This document shows positions 26,312-34,780 of a stretch of DNA of 64,000 nucleotides, in pieces; position 1 is the stretch's first letter; every line of letters starts with the position of its first letter. The stretch covers positions 3,096,501 to 3,160,500 of the forward strand of contig NZ_CP054916.1 in NCBI RefSeq assembly GCF_013364155.1, read 5' to 3'. The notes under the pieces are model-generated. The model made no database searches, was not told where the DNA came from, and was given only the letters and a program-made list of their open reading frames with translations. The position numbers and the translations under genes are program-made. The DNA is from Streptomyces sp. NA02950. Its GTDB lineage: Bacteria > Actinomycetota > Actinomycetes > Streptomycetales > Streptomycetaceae.

Positions 26312-27085
26312 ATGACCAGCATCGCCCGCGGCGCCGACGCCTGGCTCAGGCGGTACCAGGAGGCCCCGGACAGCGCGATACGGCTGCTCTGCTTCCCCTA
26401 CGCCGGAGGGTCGGCCGGCTACTACCTGCCGGTGGCGAAGGCGCTGGCACCGTCGGTCGAGGTGCTCGCCGTGCAGTACCCCGGGCGGCAGGACCGCTAC
26501 CGGGAGCCGTGTCTGGACGATCTCCACGAGCTCGCCGACGCCGTCGCCGCCGCCGTCCAGGAGCGGGACGGGATCTTCGACCGGCCACTGGCGCTCTTCG
26601 GGCACAGCATGGGGGCGACGCTCGCGTACGAGGTGGCGCTGCGCCTGGAGGCGCGGGCCGGGGTGACGCCCGCCGCGCTGTTCGTCTCCGGGCGGCGCGC
26701 CCCGTCCACCCGGCGCGCCGAGACCGTGCACCAGCGGGACGACGACGGGGTGCTGCGCGAGCTGCGGCGGCTGAACGGGACGGACGGGGAGGTGTTCCGG
26801 AACGAGGAGTTGCTGCGGCTGGCGATGCCCGCGATCCGGGGCGACTACCAGGCCATCGAGACCTACCGCTGTGCCCCCGGGCAGCGGGTGAGCTGCCCGG
26901 TCACCGCGCTGACCGGGGACGCCGACCCGAGGACGACCATCGAGGAGGTGCGGGTCTGGCAGCAGCACACCACCGGCACCTTCGAGTACCAGGTCTTCCC
27001 CGGCGGGCACTTCTATCTCAACGACCAGGTGCCGGCCGTGGTGAAGACGATCGCCGAGCGGCTGCGGACGTTGTCCGGGGCCTGA
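26312..27085 (+). CDS. Type II thioesterase
   Basis: A 257-aa alpha/beta hydrolase of the external thioesterase (TEII, GrsT-like) family, which removes stalled acyl groups from carrier proteins of NRPS/PKS systems. FPYAGGSAGYY (28-38) forms the oxyanion region. The nucleophile is Ser99 in FGHSMGA. The acid is in TGDADPR and the His in GGHFYL near the C-terminus. ATG at 26312. No PKS/NRPS gene lies within 30 kb on this side; the only carrier protein in the window is at its far right end, so this is an orphan editing enzyme acting in trans, or a relic. Confidence 0.92.
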   Translation: MTSIARGADAWLRRYQEAPDSAIRLLCFPYAGGSAGYYLPVAKALAPSVEVLAVQYPGRQDRYREPCLDDLHELADAVAAAVQERDGIFDRPLALFGHSMGATLAYEVALRLEARAGVTPAALFVSGRRAPSTRRAETVHQRDDDGVLRELRRLNGTDGEVFRNEELLRLAMPAIRGDYQAIETYRCAPGQRVSCPVTALTGDADPRTTIEEVRVWQQHTTGTFEYQVFPGGHFYLNDQVPAVVKTIAERLRTLSGA

Positions 27086-27121
27086 CGCCAGCGGTCCCGG
27101 TCCCGGCGGCAGCGGTCCCGG

Positions 27122-28354
27122 TTATGCCCGGGGCCGGGTCCGGGCCCCCGTTCCGCGTCCGCCGAAGACCGCCACGTTCAGCAGGGCCAGCACCGCCAGC
27201 GCGCCCCCGCACCACATCACCCCCGTCGGCCCCGCACCGTCCGCCACCCGGCCACCGAGCAGCGCCCCCAGCGCTATCGCCACGTTGAAGACCCCGACGA
27301 ACAGGGCCGACGCCGCCTCGCGCGCGTCCGGCGCCGCGTGCAGCACCCATGTCTGGGAGGTCACCGACACCCCGCCGTACGCCAGCCCCCACAGCACCAG
27401 CAGCGCGGCCGCGCCCGCCGGTGAGCCGCTGGTGACCGGGACCAGCAGCTCGGCCGCGGCCAGCGGTACGAAGATCGCCACGAGGGTGCGGCGCGGGTCG
27501 CGGTGGGCGGTGGCGCCCGCGAGGAAGTTTCCGGCGATGCCCGCCACCCCGTACACCAGCAGCAGGGTGCTGATCAGGCCCGGGCGCACCCCCGAGACGT
27601 CCTCGAGCACTGGGCGGAGATAGGTGTACGCGCAGAATTGGCCGGTGACCAGCAGCAGGGTGGTGATCAGGCCGATCCGCAGCCGGACGTTGCGGAACAG
27701 CCCGGGGACCTCGCGCAGCCGGACCGCCTCCGTGGCGGGCAGCCGCGGCAGGGTGACCGCCATGGCGGTGGCCACGGCCAGCGACAGCGCGGCCATCACC
27801 GCGAACGCCGCCCGCCAGTCGATCAGGTCGCCGATGAGCGTTCCGGCCGGTACGCCCAGCACCGAGGCCACGGCGATCCCGCTGAAGACGACCGCGGTGG
27901 CGTGGCCCGCGGACCTCTCCCGTACCAGCCGTACGGCGAGCCCGGCGGCGATCGACCACACCCCGCCGATGCTCACCCCCACCAGGACCCGGGCGACCAG
28001 CAGCACCGGGAAACCGGGGGCGAGGGCGGAGAGCAGATCGGCGGCGGCCAGCAGCCCCATCAGGCCGGTCAGCACCAGCCGGCGGTCGAGCCGGGCCGCG
28101 CCGACGGTGAGCAGCGGGGCGGCGACCGCGGCGACGATCCCGGGAACGGTCATGGCCAGCCCCGCCGTACCGTCCGAGACGTGCAGCGCGGATCCGATGG
28201 AGGTGAGCAGTCCGACCGGCATCATCTCGGTGGTGACGACGGAGAAGGTGCCGAATGCCACGGCGACGACGCCGAGCCAGGACCTGAGCGGCGAGCACAG
28301 GGGGCCTGACCCTGATGTGCCTGCCGGAGCGGTGAGTTCCGTGGTAGGGGACAT
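27122..28354 (-). CDS. MFS transporter (Cmx/CmrA-AraJ-like)
   Basis: A 410-aa, roughly 12-helix major facilitator exporter of the DHA1 type. After a short polar head, the first helix contains GTFSVVTTEMMPVGLL, a motif of the chloramphenicol/arabinose exporter subgroup. ARLDRRLVLTGLMGL follows in loop 2-3, and VARVLVGVSIGGVWSIAAGLA further on. ATG at 28354 with a close GGAG. Divergent from a LysR gene with a palindromic T-N11-A box between them, so probably a regulator-exporter pair. Substrate unknown. Confidence 0.88.
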   Translation of the reverse strand: MSPTTELTAPAGTSGSGPLCSPLRSWLGVVAVAFGTFSVVTTEMMPVGLLTSIGSALHVSDGTAGLAMTVPGIVAAVAAPLLTVGAARLDRRLVLTGLMGLLAAADLLSALAPGFPVLLVARVLVGVSIGGVWSIAAGLAVRLVRERSAGHATAVVFSGIAVASVLGVPAGTLIGDLIDWRAAFAVMAALSLAVATAMAVTLPRLPATEAVRLREVPGLFRNVRLRIGLITTLLLVTGQFCAYTYLRPVLEDVSGVRPGLISTLLLVYGVAGIAGNFLAGATAHRDPRRTLVAIFVPLAAAELLVPVTSGSPAGAAALLVLWGLAYGGVSVTSQTWVLHAAPDAREAASALFVGVFNVAIALGALLGGRVADGAGPTGVMWCGGALAVLALLNVAVFGGRGTGARTRPRA

Positions 28355-28410
28355 GGCTCCAGCGAACTGCCGTTCCGGGCGGGGAACAACGGCGTCCTTT
28401 TCACCCTTCC

Positions 28411-28425
28411 ATGAGCGAGGCTCAT
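28411..28425. promoter_or_regulatory. LysR box (T-N11-A)
   Basis: ATGAGC-GAG-GCTCAT is a perfect inverted repeat containing T-N11-A (28412/28424). It sits 30 bases before the LysR start and 56 bases before the divergent MFS start, where a LysR regulator would autoregulate and activate. Confidence 0.65.
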
Positions 28426-28456
28426 CGATCCCGGTGAGCCGCCCGGGAGGAGGGTG

Positions 28457-29356
28457 ATGAGCGGGCTGGAGATCCGTGAACTGGAGTGTTTTCTCGCGCT
28501 CAGCGAGGAGTTGCACTTCGGGCGTGCGGCGGAGCGGCTGTACGTCTCGCAGAGCAGGGTGAGTCAGCTGCTGCGCGCACTGGAGGGGCGGATCGGCGCC
28601 CGGCTGCTGGAGCGCACCAGCCGCCGGGTCCGGCTGACCCCCCTGGGCGAGCGGTTCCTGGCCGAGCTACAGCCCGCCTACGCCGCGCTGCGCGGGGCGG
28701 TCGAGGGGGCCCGGGACGCGGCGCGCGGCGTCGAGGGGGTGCTGCGGGTCGGGTTCCAGGGGGCCGTCGGTGAACGGCTGATGGCGGCGATCGCGGCCTT
28801 CCGGGACCGGCACCCCGGCTGTGAGCTGGAGACGGTGGAGGTCCCGCTCGCCGATCCGTTCGGCGCGGTGCGGAGCGGGGAGGTGGACGCGGCCGTGGTC
28901 TGTCTGCCGGTCGCCGAGCCCGACTTGGTGCTCGGCCCGGTCTTCTCCCGGCAGCCGCAGCGGCTGGCGGTCGGCGGTGGCCACCGGCTCGCGGGCCGCG
29001 CCGTGGTAGGGGCGGAGGAGCTGGCCGACGGCCCGCTGATCTCCCCGGCCGGGCCCGCCCCGCGCTACTGGCGGCACGCCATGGCGCCCGCGACGACGCC
29101 CGGCGGGCGGCCGGTGCCACCCGGGCCGCGGGTGCACACCCTCCAGGAGGGGCTGACGGCGGTGGCGGCGGGGCGGGGCGCGATGCTGATGTGCGCGCCG
29201 ACCGCCGAGTACCACGGGCGCAGCGCGGTGACGTTCCTCCCGGTGGAGGGGGTGCCGGAGTCGGCCCTCGGGCTGGTGTGGCGGCGGGCCGACGCGACCG
29301 CGCGGGTACGGGAGTTCGGCCGGGCGGTGCACGAGGTCTGCGCGGCGCGGGCCTGA
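28457..29356 (+). CDS. LysR family transcriptional regulator
   Basis: A 299-aa regulator. Winged helix-turn-helix at residues 5-65: ELECFLALSEELHFGRAAERL, quoted in part (EELHFGRAAERLYVSQSRVS), with LERTSRRVRLTPLG as the wing. The effector-binding domain follows from about 90 (VLRVGFQGAVGERLM). GTG-ATG tandem starts; ATG 28457 suits the GGGAGGAGG spacing best. Divergent from an MFS exporter, which it presumably controls in response to an unknown small ligand. Confidence 0.93.
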   Translation: MSGLEIRELECFLALSEELHFGRAAERLYVSQSRVSQLLRALEGRIGARLLERTSRRVRLTPLGERFLAELQPAYAALRGAVEGARDAARGVEGVLRVGFQGAVGERLMAAIAAFRDRHPGCELETVEVPLADPFGAVRSGEVDAAVVCLPVAEPDLVLGPVFSRQPQRLAVGGGHRLAGRAVVGAEELADGPLISPAGPAPRYWRHAMAPATTPGGRPVPPGPRVHTLQEGLTAVAAGRGAMLMCAPTAEYHGRSAVTFLPVEGVPESALGLVWRRADATARVREFGRAVHEVCAARA

Positions 29357-29770
29357 CGGCGAGCGGCGGCACCGGTTCCGGTTCCCGCCGCCCGGCCCGG
29401 ATGGCCGGAGGCGAAGGGAACGGTGTGCTGCGGCGCTTGGGTGGCACTCCGATGCCCCCGGCCACGTACGTCCTCGGCAAGCTGTGGCTGACGCTGGTCA
29501 CCGGGATCCGGGAGACCAGCGTCAGTCAGCTCGTCAGGGCGACCGGTACGGGTCGGGGTGGCGGTCTCCTCGCCGCACGATACGGTCCTGGGACCGGTCC
29601 GGTGGACACGGACGCGGGACGGCGTCTCCGGTTCCGGGCCGAAGGACGGCGGCGCACCAGAACCGCCTGGCGGCACCGGCCCCTGTCCCCACCGGGCGGG
29701 GCCGGACGCGGGTGCGGCACGGGCACGGCGACCCGGCCCGCATGCGCTTCCCGGCCCCCGGCCGACCCGG
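29357..29770. other. Gene-free stretch between convergent lysR and GNAT genes
   Basis: About 410 bases without a credible gene; frames crossing it have no ribosome binding site or recognisable domain. It holds one strong inverted repeat (29488-29525, listed separately) and several GGGACCGGTCC-like short palindromes. Possibly a decayed gene. Confidence 0.45.
29488..29525. repeat. 12-bp perfect inverted repeat
   Basis: CTGACGCTGGTC (29488-29499) and GACCAGCGTCAG (29514-29525), loop of 14 bases that itself contains CCGG-GAT-CCGG. It lies 130 bases past the lysR stop and 245 bases past the GNAT stop, so it may be a distal bidirectional terminator or a structured RNA element. Confidence 0.65.
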
Positions 29771-30310
29771 TCAGCCGGGAGCCGGGGCCGCCAGGCGCGG
29801 GGGCAAGTCCCTCCGCATGCAGACCCGCGGCCACCGGTCCAGACCGTGTCGGGCCTCGCTGCGGCGGATCTCCCGCAGTCCGGGGGTGAGTTCGTCCTCC
29901 GTCAGTGTCCGGAAGCCGCACCGCGCCGCGTAGTACGGCGCGTTCCACGCCACGTCCACGAAGGTGGTCAGGGTCAGCGCCGGTGCGCCCTCGGCGGCCG
30001 CCCGCGCCGCGATGTGGTCGATCAGCGCACGTCCCACCCCGCGTCCGGCGGCGTCCGGGTGGACCGAGAGCTGCTCGATGTGCACATTGCCGTCGACGGG
30101 GTCGGTGATCAGATAGGCCATCGCCCGGTCGGTGCCGTCCACCGCGACCCAGGCCCGCCCGGCCCGCTGGTAGCGGCCCAGCTCGGCCAGGCTCAGCGGC
30201 TCCTCGTCGGCGACCTCGTCCATCCCCACGTCCCGGAAGCACAGCCCCGCCGCACGCTCTATCTCCTGGAGGACGGGAAGGTCCTCGATGGTGCTCGTTC
30301 GAATCCGCAC
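29771..30310 (-). CDS. GNAT family N-acetyltransferase
   Basis: A 179-aa acetyl-CoA-dependent acyltransferase. The pyrophosphate-binding motif A is LSVHPDAAGRGVGRALID in mid-protein, and motif B is WNAPYYAARCGFRTL. Early motif C/D strands are WVAVDGTDRAMAYLITDP. GTG start at 30310 with GGAGGAT upstream. Substrate is not predictable; small amines or aminoglycosides are possible. Monocistronic, no obvious partner. Confidence 0.9.
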   Translation of the reverse strand: MRIRTSTIEDLPVLQEIERAAGLCFRDVGMDEVADEEPLSLAELGRYQRAGRAWVAVDGTDRAMAYLITDPVDGNVHIEQLSVHPDAAGRGVGRALIDHIAARAAAEGAPALTLTTFVDVAWNAPYYAARCGFRTLTEDELTPGLREIRRSEARHGLDRWPRVCMRRDLPPRLAAPAPG

Positions 30311-30586
30311 ACCACCATCATCCTCCGGCCCGTGTCACAAAGAGGTGCCCCCCACCGCCGTGGAGAGCACCCTTTGGCCGTTCTTGTTGCTCTTGTTGCA
30401 CTACATATGCCACCGGACCGACATCACCCCAATGACCTCGGTATTCCCGGTGGCACTGATCACGAAGGTAACAAGGGCCATGTCACAGAGCGGTGTTGAC
30501 GGTGTCACGTCCCCGCCACGCGGAGTCCGCCGTGGGCGTGTCGCCGCGCGGGAACCGCGCCGGTGGGGTCCCGCGTCGTACCGATC

Positions 30587-31135
30587 ATGACTGTGGAGGC
30601 GAAGCGCCTGGCCGTTGACTGGGAGTGCATCCGGCACGGCTACTACCCCGGCAGCCGGGAGGACATCGACGCGGTGGTCCTGGACTGTGTGGACCGGCTC
30701 GGGCGGGCCCGGGCCGCGCGGCGCACGGGGCGTGCCGACCCCGCCGGAACGGCCTTTGCGGCGCTGGGCCTGGTGCTGATGTCCGGCTATGTGGCGTGGG
30801 ATCCCGGGCCCGGGGTCGCCGACCGGAGTGTGGCCGCGCTGCTCGACGTCGCCGGGGACGCCCGGGAGCCGTGCGACCACCCGGACCACCCGGCCGACGA
30901 GGACGATGTCGAAACGCTGCTGGAACTCCTCCCCCAGGTGCTGAAGATGATCGGCGACCCCGCGGGCGGTCACGGCGGCTGGGACGACTTCGCCGAGGAG
31001 TCCGCCGCCGAGGACGAGTCCGCCGCCGAAGAGGAGTCCGCCGCCGACGCCGAATCCCGCTGGCGCTGCCCGCACAACATCGCCGCCTTCGCCGTGGCGG
31101 CCGCCGAGACCATCCGTCCGGGGTCGACCGGCTGA
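30587..31135 (+). CDS. Hypothetical protein with acidic ESAAE repeats
   Basis: A 182-aa acidic protein starting MTVEAKRLAVDW (ATG at 30587; weak ribosome binding site). Residues 40-75 include a short hydrophobic helix (AGTAFAALGLVLMSGYVAW). Near 140-160 there are tandem repeats EESAAEDESAAEEESAADAES, quoted only in part here (ESAAEDESAAEEESAA), encoded by an 18-base repeat. The C-terminus RWRCPHNIAAFAVAAAET is less repetitive. No family recognised. It is convergent with the ferritin-like oxygenase gene. Confidence 0.65.
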   Translation: MTVEAKRLAVDWECIRHGYYPGSREDIDAVVLDCVDRLGRARAARRTGRADPAGTAFAALGLVLMSGYVAWDPGPGVADRSVAALLDVAGDAREPCDHPDHPADEDDVETLLELLPQVLKMIGDPAGGHGGWDDFAEESAAEDESAAEEESAADAESRWRCPHNIAAFAVAAAETIRPGSTG

Positions 31136-31183
31136 CGCCCCGAGGCGGCGCCCCCGGGCAGCGCGGGACACCGCCGACCGCCC

Positions 31184-32293
31184 TCAGCCGCCCTCCGCGC
31201 CCTCGGCGATGGCCTGCGCGACCTCGGCGGTGCGGGCCGCCTCCTCCGCGGCGAAGCGCTCCGCGTCCAGGCGTTCGGCGAGTTCCTCGTCCTGGCTCAT
31301 CAGCAGGTCCAGATTGCTGTCGCCCAGCTCCAGCACGCCCATGTCGACATAGGCCCGCTGGAGCCGTTCGCCCCACAGTCCGATGTCCTTCACACACGGC
31401 ACGATCCGGCTGAACAGCAGCTTGCGGAAGAGGTGGAGATAGGGCGAGCGCTCGCTGAACTCCTCGGCCTCGGCCTTCGGGATGCCGAGGTTCTCCAGTA
31501 CCTCGACCCCGCGCAGCCGGTCGCGCATCAGATAGCAGCCCTCGATGACGAACTCCTCGCGCTCGCGCAGCTCCGCGTCGGTCAGCTGGCGGTAGTAGTC
31601 GCGCAGCGCCATCCGGCCGAAGGCGACATGGCGGGCCTCGTCCTGCATCACATAGGCGAGGAGCTGCTGCGGCAGCGGCTTGTCGGTGGTGTCGCGGATG
31701 ACGCCGAACGCGGCGAGGGCCAGGCCCTCGATGAGCACCTGCATGCCCAGGTAGGCCATGTCCCAGCGGGAGTCGCGGAGAGTGTCGCCCAGCAGGGCCT
31801 GGAGGTTGTCGTTGATCGGGTAGAGCATCCCGATCTTCTCGTGGAGGAAGCGCCCGTACAGCTCGGCGTGGCGGGCCTCGTCCATGGTCTGGGTGGCGGA
31901 GTAGAACTTGGCGTCGAGGTCGGGTGCCGTTTCGACGATCCGGGCGGCGCACACCATCGCGCCCTGCTCGCCGTGGAGGAACTGGCTGAACTGCCAGGCG
32001 ACGACATGGCGCCGCAACTCCCCGCGCTCCTTCTCGGACATCCCGTCCCAGTACCGGGTGCCGTACAGGGCGAGGGCCTCGTCGGGGGTGCCCAGCGGAT
32101 CGTACGGGTCCACCTCCAGGTCCCAGTCGATCCGCTTGGTGGCGTCCCACTGCTTGTCCTTGCCCTTCTGGTAGAGGGCGAGGAGCCGGGCACGATGGTC
32201 GTCGTACTCCCAACTGAAGCGTGCGGAACCGCCGGCCGGCACCTTCCACATCGGGTTCCCGGGATCCATCGCGTAGAGCTCATGCGTCGGCAC
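31184..32293 (-). CDS. R2-like ferritin-fold diiron oxygenase
   Basis: A 369-aa helical protein with a complete carboxylate diiron set in ribonucleotide-reductase-R2/ferritin order: Glu109 (FLHGEQG), Glu139 and His142 (MDEARHAE), Glu189 (VLIEGLA), Glu219 and His222 (QDEARHVAF). No Tyr-radical partner NrdE lies nearby, so an oxygenase or N-oxygenase role is more likely than ribonucleotide reduction. The ATG at 32293 has only a weak box. Divergent from a second, AurF-like diiron gene with a TetR palindrome between. Substrate unknown; confidence is good for the fold, low for the reaction. Confidence 0.85.
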   Translation of the reverse strand: MPTHELYAMDPGNPMWKVPAGGSARFSWEYDDHRARLLALYQKGKDKQWDATKRIDWDLEVDPYDPLGTPDEALALYGTRYWDGMSEKERGELRRHVVAWQFSQFLHGEQGAMVCAARIVETAPDLDAKFYSATQTMDEARHAELYGRFLHEKIGMLYPINDNLQALLGDTLRDSRWDMAYLGMQVLIEGLALAAFGVIRDTTDKPLPQQLLAYVMQDEARHVAFGRMALRDYYRQLTDAELREREEFVIEGCYLMRDRLRGVEVLENLGIPKAEAEEFSERSPYLHLFRKLLFSRIVPCVKDIGLWGERLQRAYVDMGVLELGDSNLDLLMSQDEELAERLDAERFAAEEAARTAEVAQAIAEGAEGG

Positions 32294-32355
32294 CGACGCC
32301 CTCCTTCACCTCGCTCCCCCGTGAACGGACGCTTTTTCGGCAGGCTCACACGGGC

Positions 32356-32369
32356 TGACCGAACGGTCA
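32356..32369. promoter_or_regulatory. TetR-type operator between two diiron oxygenase genes
   Basis: TGACCG-AA-CGGTCA is a perfect inverted repeat inside TTGACCGTTCGGTCA on the other strand, a standard TetR/AcrR half-site pair. It lies in the 192-base divergent region. The TetR gene just downstream of the AurF-like gene (33477) is the obvious candidate to bind it. Confidence 0.7.
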
Positions 32370-32485
32370 ACAACACCTTCACAGGGGATTGACGCGCTTG
32401 CTGACACGCAGTCTCATAAGAGGAGTTCGCCGGTCACCCGATGACCCGGCGCCGTGTCCGAGCCATCAGCGAGGTGCCCTCAGCG

Positions 32486-33415
32486 ATGACGACCATGACC
32501 GAACCGCCCGCGCTCCGGGACGCGCTCGGGCTGATCAAGGATCGGGAGCGGGTGGCCGAGCGGCTGCTCCAGTCCTCCGCCAAGCACTCCTTCGACCCGG
32601 ACAAGGAGCTCGACTGGGACGCCCCGTTCGAGCCCGACAAGTGGTACTGGCCGCCGGAGCTGGTGTCCTTGTACGACACCCCGATGTGGCGGCGGATGTC
32701 GGAGGAGCAGCGCGTCCTGCTGTCCAGGCACGAGGGGGCCGCGCTTCTCTCGCTGGGCATATGGTTCGAGGTCATCCTGATCCAGCTGCTCACCCGGCAC
32801 ATCTACGACAAGCCCGCCACCAGCGCCCATGTGCGCTACGCGCTCACCGAGATCGCGGACGAGTGCCGCCACTCGATGATGTTCGCCCGGCTGATCAACA
32901 AGGGTGGTATCGGGGACTATCCGGTCTCCCGGTTCCACCACAATCTCGCCCGGTTCTTCAAGACGGTCTCCACCACGCCCGGTTCCTTCACCGCCACGCT
33001 GCTCGGCGAGGAAGTGCTCGACTGGATGCAGCGGCTGACCTTCCCCGATGACCGGGTGCAGTCGCTGGTGCGCGGGGTGACCCGGATCCATGTGGTGGAG
33101 GAGGCCCGCCATGTGCGGTACGCGCGCGAGGAGCTGCGCCGCCAGATGGTGACCGCGCCGCGCTGGGAGCAGGAGCTGACCCGGGTCACCTCGGGCGAGT
33201 TCGCCCGTATCTTCTCCCGCGCGTTCGTCAACCCCCGGGTGTACACGGACGTGGGTCTGGACCGGCGGGAGGCGGTGGCGCAGGTGCGGGCGAGCGGCCA
33301 TCGGCGCGAGGTGATGCAGACCGGCGCCAAGCGGCTGACCGATTTCCTCGACGACATCGGGGTGCTGCGGGGAGCGGGCCGCCGGATGTGGCGGAGCTCG
33401 GGGCTGCTGGCGTAG
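32486..33415 (+). CDS. AurF-like diiron N-oxygenase family protein
   Basis: A 309-aa diiron protein resembling the p-aminobenzoate N-oxygenase (AurF) family. Ligand motifs are IADECRHSMMF (about 123-133) and VVEEARHVRYA (about 203-212), with further acidic residues at GIWFE and LLGEE. AurF-type enzymes oxidise aryl amines to nitro or nitroso groups. I chose the ATG at 32486 (MTTMTEPPALRD) because GCGAGGTG precedes it; 32441 would add 15 residues. A TetR gene follows after 61 bases, and a second diiron enzyme is divergent. Natural substrate unknown. Confidence 0.82.
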   Translation: MTTMTEPPALRDALGLIKDRERVAERLLQSSAKHSFDPDKELDWDAPFEPDKWYWPPELVSLYDTPMWRRMSEEQRVLLSRHEGAALLSLGIWFEVILIQLLTRHIYDKPATSAHVRYALTEIADECRHSMMFARLINKGGIGDYPVSRFHHNLARFFKTVSTTPGSFTATLLGEEVLDWMQRLTFPDDRVQSLVRGVTRIHVVEEARHVRYAREELRRQMVTAPRWEQELTRVTSGEFARIFSRAFVNPRVYTDVGLDRREAVAQVRASGHRREVMQTGAKRLTDFLDDIGVLRGAGRRMWRSSGLLA

Positions 33416-33444
33416 GTACGCCGTGCACGGACCCCGCGCCCTGG

Positions 33445-33461
33445 CGCCCCGGACCGGGGCG
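33445..33461 (+). terminator. Short hairpin between the AurF-like and TetR genes
   Basis: CGCCCCG (33445-33451) pairs with CGGGGCG (33455-33461) with a GAC loop, 30 bases past the oxygenase stop and 15 bases before the TetR start. It may attenuate read-through rather than fully terminate. Confidence 0.4.
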
Positions 33462-33476
33462 GTTACGCTGCCAGAC

Positions 33477-34262
33477 ATGACGACAGGCAGCGGCACCGCC
33501 CCGGCACGACCGGAGGCAGCACCCCCGGCGACGGACCGCCCCGCGGTCGCGCGCCGCGGGACCTACCGCAGGCTCAGCGTCGAGGCGCGGCGGGCCGAAC
33601 TCATCGCCGCCGCGCTGGATCTCTTCGCCCACCGTGCGCCCGAGGACGTGTCGCTGGACGATGTCGCGTCGACGGCGGGCGCCTCCCGCCCGCTGGTCTA
33701 CCGCTACTTCCCGGGCGGCAAGCAGCAGTTGTACGAGGCGGCGCTGCGCAGCGCCGCCGATGAGCTGGAGCGGTGCTTCGAGGAGCCGCGGAGCGGTCCG
33801 CTCAGCGCCCGGCTGAGCCGGGTGCTGGACCGCTATCTCGCCTTCGTCGACGAGCACGCCACGGGTTTCAGCGCACTGCTCCAGAGCGGCAGTGTGGCCG
33901 AGACCTCGCAGACCAACGCCATCGTCGACGAGGTGCGGCGGGCGGGGGCCGAGCAGATCCTGCTGCATCTGGCGGTCAGGGAGCCCAGCCCGCGGCTGCG
34001 GATGATGGTGCGCACCTGGATCACGGCGGTCGAGGCGGCGTCGCTGGTCTGGCTGGACGAGCACAAGCAGCTGCCGGTGGAGGAGGTGCGCGACTGGCTG
34101 GTGGACCACTTCGTGTCACTGCTCTGCGCGACCGCGGCCTGTGACCCGCAGACGGCGGCGGTGACCCGGTCCGCGCTGGCACTGGAGCCCGCGCAGGGAC
34201 CGGTCGGCGTCCTGGTGCGCCGGATGCTGCCCGTGGTGGGTGAGGCGGCGCATCTGCTGTGA
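33477..34262 (+). CDS. TetR family transcriptional regulator
   Basis: A 261-aa repressor. The HTH lies at about 38-85 ([25 protein letters not shown] in part; [20 protein letters not shown]) and ends in the typical [15 protein letters not shown]. It has a long Pro-rich N-terminal extension (~30 residues), rather more than the family norm of 190-220 aa. The C-terminal domain has a hydrophobic ligand pocket. ATG at 33477. It is the downstream gene of the diiron pair and probably binds the palindrome at 32356-32369. Confidence 0.9.
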   Translation: MTTGSGTAPARPEAAPPATDRPAVARRGTYRRLSVEARRAELIAAALDLFAHRAPEDVSLDDVASTAGASRPLVYRYFPGGKQQLYEAALRSAADELERCFEEPRSGPLSARLSRVLDRYLAFVDEHATGFSALLQSGSVAETSQTNAIVDEVRRAGAEQILLHLAVREPSPRLRMMVRTWITAVEAASLVWLDEHKQLPVEEVRDWLVDHFVSLLCATAACDPQTAAVTRSALALEPAQGPVGVLVRRMLPVVGEAAHLL

Positions 34263-34272
34263 GACTGGTCAG

Positions 34273-34539
34273 GTGAGGAGCGAGGAGACGCCCTTCGTGG
34301 GCGGGCCGCTGGACGGCCGGGTGCTGAAGGTGATGGTCGGCGCCACCGGACAGCCGCCGAAGACCTACGAGGTCCCGGTGGCGGACGAGGCGGGCGGGCC
34401 GCCCACGGTGTACGTCTACCGCCGGGCTCCGGCGGGGACTTCCAAGCGGCTGGGTGTGATCCGGGGCTGGCGGTACGAGTACGACCCGGAGGGCAAGGCA
34501 CGCGGCGGGCTGAAGTGGCCGTGGTCCAAGCCGGGCTGA
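34273..34539 (+). CDS. Hypothetical protein, 88 aa
   Basis: Starts at a GTG 10 bases after the TetR stop ([18 protein letters not shown]), so probably translationally coupled. It is a small beta-rich protein ([49 protein letters not shown]). Similar short proteins beginning with a [14 protein letters not shown] motif are common in streptomycetes. Role unknown. Confidence 0.65.
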   Translation: MRSEETPFVGGPLDGRVLKVMVGATGQPPKTYEVPVADEAGGPPTVYVYRRAPAGTSKRLGVIRGWRYEYDPEGKARGGLKWPWSKPG

Positions 34540-34780
34540 CGCCCCGGCCTGCGGCGGCCCGGCGGGTGTCGCCGATGGTTGTCCCCGACGGTGTCCCGGT
34601 GTGCCGCTGAACACCTCGGTGCGTGTCCACCGGGCCGGGGCCGTACGGCGGTGACCGGACCACCGGACGGGTGACCGTATTGACCCGACTCGCCCATGTA
34701 TCTCCTGAAGATACGACCGTCATGCCACGATCCTGCTGATCTGGAAGTCGAAGGACGTCTCAGGAGCCGGAGGTGAGCCC

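Noticed and set aside
31184..32293. Ribonucleotide reductase small subunit NrdB/NrdF
   Set aside because: The ligand set fits the superfamily, but there is no adjacent large subunit, and the divergent AurF-like gene and TetR operator argue for an oxygenase role.
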